From Anseranas semipalmata (lineage: Eukaryota; Chordata; Aves; Anseriformes; Anseranatidae), in contig VXAA01003855.1 in the NCBI GenBank assembly GCA_013399115.1, forward strand, positions 80,844-144,843: a stretch of DNA of 64,000 nucleotides. Reading direction: 5' to 3'. Position numbers and translations under genes: made by a program. The number at the start of each line of letters is the position of its first letter. Within the stretch, counting starts at the first letter, position 1. The notes under the pieces were generated by a model. It was not told the origin of the DNA, did not search any database, and worked only from the letters and a program-made list of their open reading frames with translations. Shown here piece by piece: positions 62,342 to 64,000 of this stretch.

Positions 62342-64000
62342 CTTGAGCTTGGGAAAACTTTTCAGCTGGTAGAAATCACAGAACCATTTAAGTTAAATGA
62401 TACCATGCTGGAGAAATTTTAGGCTAACCTACTCAGCAAGGGGTAAGTCGTCAGCTGATGTTAGAGGGAATATGACAAAGTTACTTTGGCATGATCTCTT
62501 TCTCTGTGAAGCCATGATAGTTTCCAAGTCAGTCATCAGCCAGATTGAATGCATTTTATATAATGATCTTCGGGACAATATGTGGGTGGGTCTTGCAGAA
62601 CATTTCTGTGGTTAAGAGATGATTTTGGTAGTTGATACATGAAGAGAGTTAGCTCTACTTCAGTGCCATGGGCCTCACTTAAACAGCAGGGGTCTCAGAT
62701 GCAGTGTATGTTTTAGGGAATATTGCATTGCAGAAGAATGTTATATTCTGAACAAAAGAGGTCTTCAGCATATCCATGCCTATACTGTTAACAGCATTAT
62801 TTAGTCTAAGGGAGCACATATTTAAGAATTATCTGACCACTGCAGCATCAAGACTACCAGTTGTGTGTCTACCTTGGCAAATTGGTACCAGAGAAGTCAT
62901 TTCCTAATGACTGGACAAGTATCAAAATATTAGGAACCTAAAGAATTTATAGATCATTATGAGATGGTATTTCAAGTCTAAGGGATATGTGTATTACCAT
63001 CATATAGCCATTAGGAAGTATTTATATGCCAGTGTTCCTTTAGGTTTATATTCAGAAGACTGTGCCCATACACTTAAAGGATATTTGAAATGAAGATTTT
63101 ATAATACATGCCTTCGCTCACACAGCATCTATTTGACTGTCACAAGGGATTCTTAACAGCAATACTACGGTCTCCCCTTTTTCAGAACATTGCTGAGGGA
63201 GTGCTGTAAACATGGGCAGTAAACAGAGCTTTTCAGCCAGAAAAACTGAGAAACTGCAAAAGAGAAACTGAGTTTTACCATGCCAAGAAGGAGTCGCTGA
63301 GTCTTGGGCGCTTCTGCCACATGAAAGGGGGGCTTAAAACTAGGGTGAGGAGGCAAGCTTGCTGCTGTCAGAGGGGTTTAAAGTCAGCAATTGCTGTTTA
63401 TGGAAGACATTTCTTCCTACTTCTCAAACCCCAACCACTCCTTCTGTCTTCTCTCCTTTACCCTCTCCAGGGCTCTGCTGCTGCCTATTTTTCCTGTGTC
63501 TAGTGTCAACCCAGGCAGCCAAGCAGCAGCCAGGGACTGGATGGGCAGGCAGCCCCCAAGGCTTTATTCTAGCTCAGCTGAGCTTGGGACTGTACAATAT
63601 GTGGCTGTTACTAGCCCAAGTGTGAAACTGCTGCCTCTTGAACATGTAGGGCAGTGCTTATGGGGGACATTTGGAGAGCCAGCTAACTACTCTTCACCTT
63701 ATCACTACCTTGTGCATAAGTATAAAAATCCCATAGAAGCATTAACCACAGGAAGAAAGTTGTGGCCATGCCTTTCCATTTGAAGATATAGCTTGCCCTA
63801 ATTCCTAGCTAATTACATAGTTCAATCTTGCCCAGGAGTACAGCTGAGAAAATGGTGGGATGTGGAAATGTCTGCTTTCAGAAGCCCTGCCACATTGCTG
63901 GAGCAGTTCATCACCTTTTCACTTTGGCTAGGTTGTTTGATACTGCATCACCTTAAAGCATCTCAGTCCCAGCTCCCTCCTCAGCTAAATCCCTTCAGTT

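Larger units (their letters stand above)
51511..64000 (+). other. ETV6 intron after exon 5, cut by the window edge
   Basis: At least 12.5 kb of intron follow the consensus donor GTAAGT. I looked for the ETS-domain exons (the segment starting with the aspartate split after exon 5) and saw nothing like them, so they should lie to the right. In human ETV6 the equivalent intron is also long and is where the ETV6-RUNX1 fusion breakpoints fall. The stretch holds T-tracts (52826 and 54954), a GTTTT repeat (55606), an A10G9 junction (62323) and chance open frames of up to 135 codons (minus strand, 55593-56000). I see no transposon that I can name. Confidence 0.8.

Noticed and set aside
51511..64000. 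Possible ETS-domain exons after exon 5
   Set aside because: I looked for the conserved tryptophan-rich ETS segments on the + strand and saw none. They should be beyond the window.

Overview
The window is vertebrate nuclear DNA, most likely from a bird. Almost all of it is non-coding. Three short coding blocks on the + strand are flanked by canonical splice sites and carry the pointed (PNT/SAM) domain and the central repressor region of ETV6 (TEL), an ETS-family transcriptional repressor. The bird assignment rests on three pieces of CR1 LINE, on the lack of recognisable mammalian repeats, and on fairly short introns between the exons. CR1 also occurs in crocodilians and turtles, so the class is inferred, not proven.

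Layout: positions 1-42113 are intron upstream of the exon corresponding to human ETV6 exon 3. I did not find exon 1 or exon 2 (N-terminal residues) there. This stretch holds a CR1 fragment with an internal deletion (13321-13602), a tail-to-tail CR1 pair (16865-17430 and about 17462-17570), simple repeats, several CpG-dense patches (about 1020-1140, 20065-20210, 34230-34320 and 37206-37481) and a family of GGAA/TTCC palindromes. Exon 3 is 42114-42278, exon 4 is 46044-46178 and exon 5 is 50968-51510. From 51511 to the end is intron after exon 5. The exons for the ETS DNA-binding domain are not visible and should lie beyond the right edge.

The exons join in one reading frame, each boundary falling after the first base of a codon: exons 3 and 4 make the polymerising PNT domain, and exon 5 makes the linker that binds co-repressors. 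The strongest unexplained signals are all in the introns. An 18-bp perfect palindrome followed at fixed spacing by a consensus ETS site occurs twice (18353-18397 and 20019-20063). At least five exact copies of the core GGAAATTTCC occur in the first 20 kb. A CpG-retaining block about 4.6 kb upstream of exon 3 is a candidate for the internal (exon 1B-type) ETV6 promoter. I see no complete second gene, no RNA gene, no CRISPR array and no viral element. Small open frames elsewhere look like chance.
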